Positions 1-8,450 are shown, numbered from the stretch's first letter. The stretch: DNA of 11,990 bases from Synechococcales cyanobacterium PMM_0003 (GCA_949128015.1 CASBRC010000006.1:1-11990); one strand, 5' to 3'. Numbers and translations are program-made. The notes: generated by a model not told the origin, from the sequence alone.

Positions 1-786
1 CCAGAAGTGATCGCGGCAAAAGGCGAAAAGCGCTATCGAGTCGGGATGCTGTTGGGCTGTGTACAGCGTGTATTTTTGCCAGAAGTGAACAATGCGACGG
101 TGCGCGTATTAACTGCCAATGGCTGTGAAGTTGTGGTTCCCAAATTGCAAGGCTGTTGCGGTGCATTGTCACATCATCAAGGACAAGAAGCCCAAACGCT
201 AGAACTGGCGAAGCAAACTATTGATGCATTTGCGGACTTAAATCTTGATGCCGTAGTAGTCAACGCTTCAGGCTGTGGACACACAATGAAGGAGTATGGT
301 CATATTCTCAAAGACGATCCCATCTATGCAGAGAAAGCAAAACTTTTCTCTCAAAAAGTGAAGGATGTCCAAGAGTTTCTCGATCAGGTCGGATTAACGG
401 CGAAACTTTATCCCTTACAAGATCAGCCTTTAGCGATCGCATATCAGGATGCTTGCCATATGCTGCATGGACAAAAGATTAGCCTCGAACCACGCCGTTT
501 GTTGCGTCAAATCCCTAATGTGCAACTTAGAGAATCTATTGATGCGGCTCTGTGTTGCGGAAGTGCTGGGATCTATAACATTTTGCAGCCAGAAGTTGGT
601 CATGAGCTGGGAGAAATGAAGGTCGAAAACCTGACAGATACTGGCGCTCAGTTAATTGCCTCGGCAAATGTGGGCTGTATCACTCAGATTCGTAAGCATT
701 TGGAATTGCAAAATAAAAATGTGCTTCTCATGCATCCAATGGAATTATTAGACTATTCTATCCGAGGTAAGAAACTGGACAAGTAA
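1..786 (+). CDS. glcF: Glycolate dehydrogenase Fe-S subunit GlcF, C-terminal part (partial at left edge)
   Basis: The reading frame is open from base 1 and gives 261 residues before the stop, so the gene starts upstream; the GTG at 7 is simply an internal Val codon. The visible part has two cysteine-rich CCG-type domains. The first has GC near residue 20, a GCCGAL motif near 57 and a SGCGH motif near 90. The second has DACHM near 150, LCCGSAG near 182 and VGC near 224. These domains bind Fe-S or heterodisulfide-type centres in GlcF and related subunits. GlcF works with the FAD subunit GlcD to oxidise glycolate to glyoxylate in photorespiration and passes electrons to the membrane. The N-terminal ferredoxin-like 4Fe-4S part lies outside the window. 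The stop is only 8 bp from the convergent diguanylate cyclase stop. A related lactate-utilisation (LutA/LldE-type) Fe-S protein is the main alternative. Confidence 0.88.
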   Translation, partial: PEVIAAKGEKRYRVGMLLGCVQRVFLPEVNNATVRVLTANGCEVVVPKLQGCCGALSHHQGQEAQTLELAKQTIDAFADLNLDAVVVNASGCGHTMKEYGHILKDDPIYAEKAKLFSQKVKDVQEFLDQVGLTAKLYPLQDQPLAIAYQDACHMLHGQKISLEPRRLLRQIPNVQLRESIDAALCCGSAGIYNILQPEVGHELGEMKVENLTDTGAQLIASANVGCITQIRKHLELQNKNVLLMHPMELLDYSIRGKKLDK

Positions 787-794
787 AAGTAAGG

Positions 795-2288
795 CTAAAA
801 CATTGTCGCAACGATGCAGCCTCTACCTTTAGATTTTGCTTCATATAAAGCCTTGTCGGCATGAAGAATTAATTCTTCAATTGTTGTATCAATAGAAGGG
901 ACACAAACACTAATACCAGCACTGATGGTCACAATAGAACTAATCTTTGATTTCTCATGAGGGATACTTAAATTTGCGATCGCAAGTAACGCCATTTTGG
1001 TAATTTTTTCAGCATCAGGCAGTGTTGCATCAGGTAGCAATAGAGCGAATTCTTCACCACCATAACGAGCTGCTATATCAGTTGCTCGCTGAGCCATATT
1101 ATTGATGGCATGGGCAACTTGTTGCAAAGAATAATCACCCATTTGGTGACCATAGTGATCGTTATAAGCTTTGAAGTAATCGATATCAAATAAAATTAAA
1201 GCAATAGAATGTTGATATCGGGAAGCTCGCGCTAATTCTTTTTCTATAGTCTCATCAAAGGAACGACGATTAGGAATTTCCGTCAAACCATCAAAGTAAG
1301 ACATTTTTTCTAATTGTTGATTGAGAATCAAGATTTCTGCTTGGGCTAATTTCAGAGACTGTAACTGTTCGCGTGATCGAATGGCAAACCATACTGCGAT
1401 CGCAATAACAGTTGAAAATAATCCCCCAAAAATCAAAATCCCTGCTGCAACAAAATTCCTCGTTTTGATGCCATATTGATTTGTGATATATAATTCAGTC
1501 GAATAAAGTGCTTGCCAAAGACAAATAGTAATTGTAAAACCTAAAACACTCAAAATAAGAGGTATCACTACCGAAGGAATCTTTTGCTGGATTTTCCAAC
1601 TTAAATATCTTGCTTCTAGGATTAACATTATCCCCGCAATCATAAAACCAATCGAAGTATGAATTGCCATCTTCGTCAAATTGCCCCATCCATAAGCTGC
1701 CTCTACATTAGACAAATATCCTAAGAAGGCGACACTTGCTAGTCCCATGATCAACGCACCCAAAAAACTACTGACCAAAAGTTGGGATAACCTAATTTTT
1801 TTTGTTGACATGATGAGAATTGCTATACCACTGATCAAAAAGTTTAAAGCAGTATTTGGAGCCATGCGACCTGGGGAAGAAGTGGCGGTCGTAATATAAT
1901 GCTTCATAAATAATTCATCAATATGTAAGTCCACTCCAAAAATATGCTGAATGAGGGTTGATCCTCCCAATAAAATTAATACAATGCCGATATATTTTAT
2001 AAATCTCCTGCGATTGTTGGTCAAACCGATCAGTGCTAGAGCGATAAAACCAAATCCCAAAGCTGTATTAAACTGCATTGGCACAAATTGAGGAAGGATC
2101 TGAATCAACTTTGCAGAACCGATATACCATCCTAATATCACGATCAAACCTAGTGCCAGTAGCAAAAATGCGCCGATGTTAATGCAAAATCTTAAAAATA
2201 TATATCTATACATTTCTGATAATGAAGGTTTATGAGTGCGGAAAGAAGATTGCTTAGGGGGATATTCAAGTGAATCATGTTGTACCAT
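795..2288 (-). CDS. Membrane-bound diguanylate cyclase (GGDEF), multi-TM sensor
   Basis: Predicted 497 residues. It should make cyclic di-GMP from two GTP at the inner membrane. The N-terminal ~300 residues hold about eight hydrophobic segments (roughly 34-54, 72-89, 100-117, 143-161, 170-191, 207-225, 238-261, 279-303). A short linker (about 306-330) leads to the GGDEF domain (about 331-497). That domain has the metal-binding FDIDYF motif near 367-372, an intact RATD inhibitory I-site at 401-404, and the signature GGEEF at 410-414, so it looks active and product-inhibited. No EAL domain follows. The start chosen is the ATG at 2286-2288. The frame extends 18 codons upstream to a TTG at 2342, which I reject as a weak start, and a later ATG at 2211-2213 just before the first membrane segment is possible. 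No clear Shine-Dalgarno is seen. It is divergent from the desaturase and convergent with glcF. The sensed signal is unknown. Confidence 0.9.
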   Translation of the reverse strand: MVQHDSLEYPPKQSSFRTHKPSLSEMYRYIFLRFCINIGAFLLLALGLIVILGWYIGSAKLIQILPQFVPMQFNTALGFGFIALALIGLTNNRRRFIKYIGIVLILLGGSTLIQHIFGVDLHIDELFMKHYITTATSSPGRMAPNTALNFLISGIAILIMSTKKIRLSQLLVSSFLGALIMGLASVAFLGYLSNVEAAYGWGNLTKMAIHTSIGFMIAGIMLILEARYLSWKIQQKIPSVVIPLILSVLGFTITICLWQALYSTELYITNQYGIKTRNFVAAGILIFGGLFSTVIAIAVWFAIRSREQLQSLKLAQAEILILNQQLEKMSYFDGLTEIPNRRSFDETIEKELARASRYQHSIALILFDIDYFKAYNDHYGHQMGDYSLQQVAHAINNMAQRATDIAARYGGEEFALLLPDATLPDAEKITKMALLAIANLSIPHEKSKISSIVTISAGISVCVPSIDTTIEELILHADKALYEAKSKGRGCIVATMF

Positions 2289-2380
2289 CAAAAATATGGT
2301 GCGATCGCTTACTAAAAATATTTGAACTCTTAAAAAAAACAATTTTTTACCGATTAAGCCATAAGTTTGAGTTTAAACTG

Positions 2381-2416
2381 TGATTTTCTAAATTTTCGTG
2401 GCACTTTAGAAAATTA
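2381..2416. promoter_or_regulatory. Inverted repeat in the divergent cyclase/desaturase promoter region
   Basis: Arms at 2381-2392 and 2405-2416 are complementary at 11 of 12 positions; the core is TTTTCTAAA facing TTTAGAAAA, with a 12-nt spacer. It lies 48 bp upstream of the desaturase start and 92 bp upstream of the cyclase start. A TATAAG hexamer (2418-2423) follows directly on the plus strand and could be a -10 box, but no convincing -35 is seen. By position it could be an operator for a dimeric regulator or a 5' stem-loop in the leader. Cyanobacterial desaturase genes are often temperature-regulated; linking that to this repeat is inference. Confidence 0.4.
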
Positions 2417-2464
2417 GTATAAGTGAAAAATTATAAATACGATATTGATTGGAAAGGGTAAAAG

Positions 2465-3580
2465 ATGCAAGAGCAAAATAAATCTCAACAGCTTATGAAT
2501 AGTCAAGAAAAAGAAACAGCCAAAAAACTAAAATTTGCAAAAAATAGTGGCTTTCAGGCTGAACTGAGACGACGGGTTGACGAACTTTTCGAGAATAGTG
2601 ATCTCAAGGAACGGGATTGTCCGCAAATGTACGTTAAGACGGCGATCTTGCTGCTTAGCTTTTTTGGAATATATTCTTTATTAGTTTTCTTTGCTGAAAC
2701 ATGGTGGCAAGTAGTTCCTCTTTGCATTTTGCTCGGCATTGTCACCGCAGCAATCGGGTTTAGTATTCAGCATGATGGCTCACATCATGCATATTCCAGC
2801 ATTTCATGGGTCAATAAGCTCATGTCGATGAGTTTAGATTTGATTGGTGCAAGTTCTTATGTTTGGCATTGGAAACATGATGTTTTGCATCATACTTACG
2901 CGAATATTGCTGGCTACGATATGGATTTGGAAGTTGGTATTTTTGGGCGGCTTTCTCCTTCACATCAACGACTGAACTTTCATCGTTGGCAGCATTATTA
3001 TCTTTGGCTTTTGTACGGTTTATTGGCGATTAAGTGGCATTTTTATGATGATTTTTATTGCCTCATCATGGGCAAAATTGGCGATCGCAATTATCCACGC
3101 CCTAAACATAGCAATCTCGCCATCTTTTTCGGTGGAAAGTTAGTCTTTTTTACAATCGCCTTTGTAATTCCTTTATTATTCCATTCATTGTGGCAAGTCT
3201 TAGCCAGCTATGGATTAGTCGCTGTGACTTTAGGAATTATGCTCAGTGTCGTATTCCAATTAGCACATGTAGTCGAAGAAGCAGAGTTCCCACTTCCAGT
3301 TGCAGAAGCAAACATCATTGAAAATGATTGGGCGATTCATCAGATCGAAACAACTGTAAATTTCTCGCGCAATAATTCTTATGTGACGTGGTTACTTGGT
3401 GGGCTTAATTTTCAAGTCGAGCATCATCTATTCCCAAATATCTGTCATGTTAATTATCCCGAAATCTCTAGAGTCGTTGAGGAAACTTGTCAAGAATTTG
3501 GGGTGAGATATAACCAACACAGTTCGTTCTGGGCTGGTTTGCGATCGCATTACCGATGGCTACGCCGTATGGGAACATAG
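2465..3580 (+). CDS. desD: Acyl-lipid fatty acid desaturase, DesD-like (delta-6 type)
   Basis: 371 residues. It is an integral membrane di-iron desaturase that inserts a double bond into fatty acyl chains of membrane lipids, with electrons supplied by ferredoxin in cyanobacteria. The three histidine boxes are complete: HDGSHH at 103-108, HDVLHH at 138-143 and QVEHH at 317-321. The Gln-initial third box is typical of front-end (delta-6/delta-5) desaturases. Hydrophobic segments lie near 58-78, 82-100, 177-195, 219-238 and 245-268. No cytochrome b5 domain is present, as in cyanobacterial DesD. The sequence resembles Synechocystis DesD from memory, including a YRWL..MG C-terminus, and is slightly longer, with an extra hydrophilic N-terminus. 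ATG 2465 is preceded by GGAAAGGG at 2451-2458, a good ribosome site. The TAG stop lies inside the palindrome at 3574-3634. Regiospecificity cannot be fixed by reading, so the symbol is tentative. Confidence 0.87.
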   Translation: MQEQNKSQQLMNSQEKETAKKLKFAKNSGFQAELRRRVDELFENSDLKERDCPQMYVKTAILLLSFFGIYSLLVFFAETWWQVVPLCILLGIVTAAIGFSIQHDGSHHAYSSISWVNKLMSMSLDLIGASSYVWHWKHDVLHHTYANIAGYDMDLEVGIFGRLSPSHQRLNFHRWQHYYLWLLYGLLAIKWHFYDDFYCLIMGKIGDRNYPRPKHSNLAIFFGGKLVFFTIAFVIPLLFHSLWQVLASYGLVAVTLGIMLSVVFQLAHVVEEAEFPLPVAEANIIENDWAIHQIETTVNFSRNNSYVTWLLGGLNFQVEHHLFPNICHVNYPEISRVVEETCQEFGVRYNQHSSFWAGLRSHYRWLRRMGT

Positions 3581-3634
3581 AGAGTATTTTTAGTGGCGCG
3601 GCGAAGCCGCGCCACTAAAAATACTCTCTATGTT
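3574..3634. repeat. Perfect 29-bp-arm palindrome (REP-like copy 1)
   Basis: Arms 3574-3602 and 3606-3634 are perfectly complementary around a GAA loop. The core is TGGCGCGGC-GAA-GCCGCGCCA and the outer stem contains AGAGAGTATTTTTAG. It includes the last bases and the stop codon (3578-3580) of the desaturase gene. It has no U-tract after the stem, so it is not a textbook intrinsic terminator, though it may block 3' exonucleases. Core and outer-stem motifs recur in the other intergenic palindromes of this window. Confidence 0.9.
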
Positions 3635-3730
3635 ATTTCTCAATGTCTACGATCAATTAATCGCTATGATTAAGTAAGCGAAATTTGTTTATAGCAAGGT
3701 CGTTAGCTTAATAGTTTGGAGACAGTAATC

Positions 3731-5428
3731 GTGACTAACACTAAGCCCCGCGATGTACAAGCAATCTATATTGCCGCAGAAACCTTCGCATTGCGATCGC
3801 GAAGTTGGAATCGCCTGCGATTTGAAATTGAATATGCACTTGAAAAAGGCACGACTGCCAACTCTTTTTTAATTCAAGGGACTTTGCCAGCACTGATCGA
3901 TCCTCCTGGTGGGACATTCACCGAGATTTATCTCGATGAACTGCGATCGCGCATTAACATTCTCGATATCAATTATGTAATCCTCGGACATGTCAACCAG
4001 AACCGTATCGATACCCTCAAAGCTTTACTAAAAATAAATAATCGCATTACTTTTATTTGTACTAATGCAGGTGCGATCGCCTTACGTCAAAGCTTAGAAA
4101 ACATTAAAATTCAGGTTGTGAGAGGAGAAGAGACGCTTGATCTGGGTAAAGGTCATATTCTCAAATTTATTCCCACTTCTACACCGCGCCATCCTGACGA
4201 GCTTTGTACTTACGACTCTAAAACTCAGATCTTATATACTGATAAATTCTTTGGGGCGCATATTTGCGGCGATCAGGTGTTTGACGAGGGTTGGAGCCAC
4301 TTATTAGGCGATCGCCGCTATTATTTTGATAGCACCATGGCAAATCAAGTTCGTCAAGTTGAGGCAGCACTTGATAAGTTAACGGATTTTCCTGCGGTAT
4401 TTTACGCACCTGGACATGGGCCAATGGTGAAATATGGCTTGCATGAACTGATTAATCTCTATCGTCAATGGAGCGAAGCTCAGAAACAGCAAAATATTTC
4501 TGTAGCATTACTGTTCGCATCGGCTTATGGCAATACGACCACGATCGCCAATGCTTTAGCCAGAGGAATCACCAAAGCAGGTGTTGCGGTCGAGTTGATT
4601 AATTGCGAAAGTGCTGAACCTGAAGAAATCAAAACTGCGATCGAAAAATCATCAGGCTTTTTGATTGGTTCGCCAACTCTGGCAGGACATTTACCCACCC
4701 AAGTACAAACAGCTTTGGGCATTGTCTTATCGACGGCGACTAAAAGCTATCAGGCGGGTGTATTTGGCTCTTATGGCTGGAGCGGAGAAGCGGTGGATAT
4801 TATTTCTGGAAAACTCAAGGATGCGGGCTATACTCTTGCTTTTGAGCCAATTCGGATTAAATTTACACCTACCGAAGCGACATTACAGGTTTGTGAAGAG
4901 ACAGGTACTGATTTTGCCCAAACCCTGAAACAGTCCAAAAAAGTTCGCACAACGCTCAATCCCGGTAGCACCGTTGAGCAAGCCGTAGGTAGGATTGTCG
5001 GATCTCTATGCGTATTGACAATACAGCGTGGCGAAATCTCCACGGCGATGCTGGCTTCGTGGGTGGCTCAAGCAACTTTTAATCCACCAGGTTTAACGAT
5101 CGCAGTTGCCAAAGATCGCGCAATCGAGTCCTATTTATATGAAGGCGATCGCTTCGTCTTAAATATCCTTGAGCAAGGTAAGCAACTTCGCAAGCACTTT
5201 ATGAAGAAGTTTGCACCTGGTGAAGATCGGTTTACGGATATACAAGTGGAGTCGGCTGAAGGTGGGGTAATTTTGCCTGATGGGCTAGCATATTTAGAAT
5301 GCCGAGTTTCTCAACGCATGGAATGTGGCGATCACTGGATGCTCTATGCGATCGTTGAGAATGGCAAGCTACTTCAATCTAACGGCTTAACTGCAATTCA
5401 CTACCGCAAAACGGCTAGTAGTTATTGA
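3731..5428 (+). CDS. Flavodiiron protein, Flv1/Flv2 class (non-canonical iron site)
   Basis: 565 residues in the three-part cyanobacterial architecture: metallo-beta-lactamase-like domain (about 1-245), flavodoxin-like FMN domain (about 255-395) and a flavin reductase-like domain (about 418-565) unique to phototroph flavodiiron proteins. These proteins form heterodimers (Flv1/Flv3 or Flv2/Flv4) that reduce O2 to water and relieve photosystem I or II. The iron-binding stretch is degenerate. Where canonical proteins have HxExDH, this one reads HVNQNR (about 87-92). The next His is replaced in TPRHPD, and the later Asp appears as Lys in YTDKFFG; the GHG histidine near 229 remains. This loss is typical of the Flv1/Flv2 partner rather than Flv3/Flv4. 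GTG 3731 is preferred because GGAG at 3718-3721 sits 9 nt upstream; an alternative TTG at 3716 would have that site inside the gene. No Flv3/Flv4 partner is adjacent. Confidence 0.9.
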   Translation: MTNTKPRDVQAIYIAAETFALRSRSWNRLRFEIEYALEKGTTANSFLIQGTLPALIDPPGGTFTEIYLDELRSRINILDINYVILGHVNQNRIDTLKALLKINNRITFICTNAGAIALRQSLENIKIQVVRGEETLDLGKGHILKFIPTSTPRHPDELCTYDSKTQILYTDKFFGAHICGDQVFDEGWSHLLGDRRYYFDSTMANQVRQVEAALDKLTDFPAVFYAPGHGPMVKYGLHELINLYRQWSEAQKQQNISVALLFASAYGNTTTIANALARGITKAGVAVELINCESAEPEEIKTAIEKSSGFLIGSPTLAGHLPTQVQTALGIVLSTATKSYQAGVFGSYGWSGEAVDIISGKLKDAGYTLAFEPIRIKFTPTEATLQVCEETGTDFAQTLKQSKKVRTTLNPGSTVEQAVGRIVGSLCVLTIQRGEISTAMLASWVAQATFNPPGLTIAVAKDRAIESYLYEGDRFVLNILEQGKQLRKHFMKKFAPGEDRFTDIQVESAEGGVILPDGLAYLECRVSQRMECGDHWMLYAIVENGKLLQSNGLTAIHYRKTASSY

Positions 5429-5480
5429 AACCCAAAGAGATATGGCGCACGCTCCGCGTGCGCCATATCTCTTTGGATTT
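5428..5480. repeat. Palindrome after flavodiiron gene (REP-like copy 2)
   Basis: Perfect 21-bp arms, 5432-5452 and 5456-5476, around a TCC loop, with AAA/TTT flanks extending the symmetry beyond one mismatch. The core is TGGCGCACGC facing GCGTGCGCCA and the outer stem is CCAAAGAGATA. The left flank AAACCCA (from 5428) recurs at other copies. It overlaps the last base of the flavodiiron stop codon and could act as a transcript 3' end structure. Confidence 0.9.
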
Positions 5481-5489
5481 ATAAGGGTA

Positions 5490-5566
5490 CGGAGAGATTT
5501 TTGAAAGTGCCGCTTCGCGGCACTTTCAAAAATCTCTCTGGGTTTTATGGCAGCGCAAAGCGCTGT
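5490..5566 (-). repeat. Composite repeat: large hairpin plus CAGCGC satellite hairpin (copy 3)
   Basis: The large hairpin has perfect 22-bp arms, 5492-5513 and 5517-5538, with a TTC loop and a GTGCCGC core. It is followed by AAACCCA (read on the minus strand) and a small hairpin CAGCGC-AAA-GCGCTG at 5551-5565. Read on the minus strand, the order is small hairpin, CATAAAACCCAGAGA, large hairpin. The same composite recurs at 10146-10225. It starts 3 nt after the permease stop, so each copy directly follows a gene end. Together with copy 2 it fills the 140-bp convergent gap between the flavodiiron and permease genes. Confidence 0.85.
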
Positions 5567-5568
5567 AA

Positions 5569-6525
5569 TTAGCCAAAAAAGACAATCCAGATCGGCAGCA
5601 TGAAAATTAAACCGATGAAAGAGAAGGCGACCGTGCTGATTAATAAATCGCGATCGAGGTTATAGACTTCAGCAAGAACTAGCACTGACAAACCTGTAGG
5701 TGTTCCAGACATTAAGGTCAAAATCAAACGCGGATCATCTCTGAGTCCGAAGGCAGTTGCCGCAAGCCCGATCGCTAAAGGCACAATCCCCACTCTTAAA
5801 AAAGCAGCGATCGCCGCAGGTTTTAGGCTGTCCCATTTCTCGATTTTGCCTAATCGTAATCCCACCAATGACAAAGCAAAGGCGATCGTTACCCATATCC
5901 CCATATCTAGCCCCGACTCGATCACAGCAGGAAGACCGATAGGGCGAGTGTACCAACCGATCGCAAAAGCCCATAGACTTGGTACTGTCGCCACATCAAA
6001 CAATAGTTTCCACCAAGTCGGCTTCACATCACTCTTACCAAAGTAACTAGCAATAAAAACAGCAATTCCGTAATTACCTGCAACATTACTGGCGATGCTG
6101 TACAAAACTGCCCAATCAGCATAGGTGGAACTAGCTAGCGAAGTTGTCAGCGTCAAGCCCACAAATCCTGTGTTACCGAGCATGGTCGCCAAAATAAAGC
6201 TACCCAAACTAGTGCGATCGCTATTTTCCTTTTTGGCGAACTGCCAACCGATTAAGGCTAATAACCAACTAAGAATGAGCGTTGCGATCGCAACATAGGG
6301 AATATAGGGTGTATCCGAAAACTGGGTATGTCTAGCAAGGACAAATAATTGCAATGGAACTCCCACCCAGTAAAGAGTTATCCCCATGAATTTGGAGGCA
6401 TTAATCGGAGCAAATCGGGAAGCTAGTAAGCCAAAACCCGTCCACGCTAAAAGTGGAATATAGGCATTGATCAGATCGCCAAAATGGAAGATAGCCCAAA
6501 ATTCGTTAGGATCACTTAGCAGCAT
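5569..6525 (-). CDS. AEC-family (auxin efflux carrier-like) membrane permease
   Basis: 318 residues, nearly all hydrophobic, with about 8-10 membrane segments (for example 18-36, 44-63, 76-96, 107-127, 138-160, 178-192, 207-222, 240-258, 267-285 and 295-316). Family motifs are visible: LGNTGFVGL at 116-124 in the first half, and SGTPTGLSVLVLAEVY at 273-288 in the second half, matching the two-fold repeat of AEC/PIN-type carriers. Bacterial members are proton-coupled or uniport carriers of organic anions such as malate; the substrate here is unknown. The ATG (6523-6525) lies inside the end of the upstream amidase gene (14-bp overlap), so translation is probably coupled. A weak GGA lies about 8 nt before the start. 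The pair may simply share a promoter, as no functional link to amidase is known. Confidence 0.88.
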   Translation of the reverse strand: MLLSDPNEFWAIFHFGDLINAYIPLLAWTGFGLLASRFAPINASKFMGITLYWVGVPLQLFVLARHTQFSDTPYIPYVAIATLILSWLLALIGWQFAKKENSDRTSLGSFILATMLGNTGFVGLTLTTSLASSTYADWAVLYSIASNVAGNYGIAVFIASYFGKSDVKPTWWKLLFDVATVPSLWAFAIGWYTRPIGLPAVIESGLDMGIWVTIAFALSLVGLRLGKIEKWDSLKPAAIAAFLRVGIVPLAIGLAATAFGLRDDPRLILTLMSGTPTGLSVLVLAEVYNLDRDLLISTVAFSFIGLIFMLPIWIVFFG

Positions 6526-8344
6526 TCAGAATCCATTCAGTAACGCCATCGGCAAGGGTCTTGGCAAGCAACTTTTGTTGTTGCGGATCGATAATCCATT
6601 CAAACTCGACAGGATTAATCATAAAACCTAATTCTAAAAGTACTGATGGAGCAGTTGTTGGACGAGCCAACGCTAGATTGTTCCAGAAAACTCCATAATC
6701 ACGGCGATTCAGCTTTTTAGAAACATAGGTATTAATAAACTTAGCAAAATCCTCGGCTTGTGGATTGTACCAAAAAGCCCCAACCCCTGACGTATTAATT
6801 GCGTCGCCATCATCAGGCAAGGCGTTGTAATGAATGCTAATCGCTAATGTTGGTTCTTCTTGATTGATTTTATTGACCCTTGGCTCTAAAAGAACATCAG
6901 AATCATCGGTACGGGTCATCAGCACCTTTGCACCAAGATTTTGTAATTCAGTTTGCAATAGTTTTGATGTGATCAGGGTGACATCTTTTTCAGGATAGCC
7001 CGTTGGTCCTCTCGCTCCTAAGTCTTGATTACTTCCATGTCCTGCATCTAAGAGGATTTTCACTCCTTGAAGAGGTTGAGGATTTTCTGGAGAATCTGAA
7101 GCTAAAAGCGGCGGATGCTTGAGGGATAAAATCAGGTTTGTACCTTGATAGCGAACTTTATAGCCCCATTGCTGTTTGGGTTTGAGGCTAATTGTATAGG
7201 TAACTTTGTCTGGTTCAGTTTGAACCCAATCTATCTTATTAATAATCGAGTTTGGATCGATAGAAATTGTGTCAGTTTGAGCAGACACGTTATAGAGAGT
7301 GAGCGTAAATAGGCGGTCGCGTTGGGTAATTGCGATCGGTACTGCCACTTCTAGCGGAATTGTTACTTCTGTCCAAATATTATTTTGATTTTTATTAACA
7401 ACTTGCTTGGTATTAATACTACGGACAATTGAGCGTGGTGATACTTCTACTTCTTCGAGTTTCGTCATGCTTTTTCTCACCCAGCCCCCATAGTCAAGCC
7501 GCAGCCAATCACCTTGCTTCCCTGTAATCACGGCTTTGGTTCCTTGAGGTAAAGGCGTAATCCTAGAGAAGTCAGTACTTGCACCAGTTCTAGCATCGGC
7601 GGCGATCGCAGTTATTTCCGCGACTTGGATATTTTTGGGCGAGAGAATCTCTACTTTACCTGTGGCTTTTTGCTTAGCAATGCGATCGCCTAAGCGAATC
7701 TCGTATTCAGGCTGACCGAGTTTACTAGCAATTTCAAAGGTAGTGCAGCCTCGATAATAGCCTGAGGGTGATTCGACCGTGGCTTCGTTATTACCTGTAA
7801 GGACTGAAGAATTTGGCGGTAATTGGATATTGCGGCGGCGTGGTAAAAGTGGAACTTCGCGATCGCCTAGTCTCACTAAAACTGTTGCATTAGGCGTGGC
7901 GATTGCATCGAAGCAGATTCTTTCATTGGGCTGTCGGGCAATATCGACAGTAGGAAATAGTGATTTTTCGATAAATCCTAGATTTTGGGGTGGTAACGTG
8001 ATCCGCGACTCGCGTAAGACTTTGACATTAATTAGCCGCTCACTATTGCGATCGCCTGCACTACTAACGTACTTAATCTCAAAATTATTTTCACCCAAGA
8101 CCAAAGGCAAACTCGGTGCAAAATGTCCAGCGTCACTACGCGATATTGGTTTGCCATTAATGCTGACATTGCCATCTTTGGGCGCAGTGCCAATAAAAAA
8201 TAGACGCTCTCTGCTGGTGGTATGTTGTAAAGGTGGATAGGTCAGATGCAATTGCAAAGGTGGCACAAAGTTCTGAGCGCCTACTGCGATCGCAAAGCCA
8301 AAGCTCAACAGCCCAATCACCAAAATTCCGATCAGTCGCCGCAT
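6512..8344 (-). CDS. N-acetylmuramoyl-L-alanine amidase (Amidase_3, AmiC-like), exported
   Basis: 610 residues. It is a zinc amidase cutting the bond between N-acetylmuramic acid and L-Ala in peptidoglycan, used in cell separation and septal remodelling. It begins with a signal peptide (MRRL, hydrophobic 4-21, likely cleavage near VGA-Q at 21-25). Residues about 30-205 are beta-rich extracellular regions I cannot name firmly. An SH3-like segment (about 228-297, with GDWLRLDYGGWV) and an AMIN-like beta domain (about 305-412) follow. The catalytic domain is about 425-607. Zinc ligands and catalytic acids are present: H436 in DAGHG, E452 in YPEKD, H505 in SIHYN and E571 in LLELGF. The C-terminal placement of the catalytic domain fits AmiC of cyanobacteria, though this protein is long. 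AGGA at 8348-8351 lies unusually close (3 nt) to ATG 8344. First gene of a unit with the permease. Confidence 0.93.
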   Translation of the reverse strand: MRRLIGILVIGLLSFGFAIAVGAQNFVPPLQLHLTYPPLQHTTSRERLFFIGTAPKDGNVSINGKPISRSDAGHFAPSLPLVLGENNFEIKYVSSAGDRNSERLINVKVLRESRITLPPQNLGFIEKSLFPTVDIARQPNERICFDAIATPNATVLVRLGDREVPLLPRRRNIQLPPNSSVLTGNNEATVESPSGYYRGCTTFEIASKLGQPEYEIRLGDRIAKQKATGKVEILSPKNIQVAEITAIAADARTGASTDFSRITPLPQGTKAVITGKQGDWLRLDYGGWVRKSMTKLEEVEVSPRSIVRSINTKQVVNKNQNNIWTEVTIPLEVAVPIAITQRDRLFTLTLYNVSAQTDTISIDPNSIINKIDWVQTEPDKVTYTISLKPKQQWGYKVRYQGTNLILSLKHPPLLASDSPENPQPLQGVKILLDAGHGSNQDLGARGPTGYPEKDVTLITSKLLQTELQNLGAKVLMTRTDDSDVLLEPRVNKINQEEPTLAISIHYNALPDDGDAINTSGVGAFWYNPQAEDFAKFINTYVSKKLNRRDYGVFWNNLALARPTTAPSVLLELGFMINPVEFEWIIDPQQQKLLAKTLADGVTEWILNAAK

Positions 8345-8450
8345 AATTCCTATTACTGGTCTAAATTAACAGTACAAAAAGCACCATTTAATACTAGCGT
8401 CATAGCGTTATATTCTGAATTTGGTAAATGCGATCAAAATTAGTTAAAAA

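Noticed and set aside
3635..3730. Upstream region of the flavodiiron gene searched for a riboswitch or strong promoter
   Set aside because: Only weak AT-rich hexamers (TATGAT at 3665, TTGTTT near 3687) without good partners; no conserved aptamer recognised.
7779..8240. 153-codon open frame on the plus strand
   Set aside because: It lies entirely antisense to the amidase gene, has no ribosome site, and its translation resembles no protein I know.
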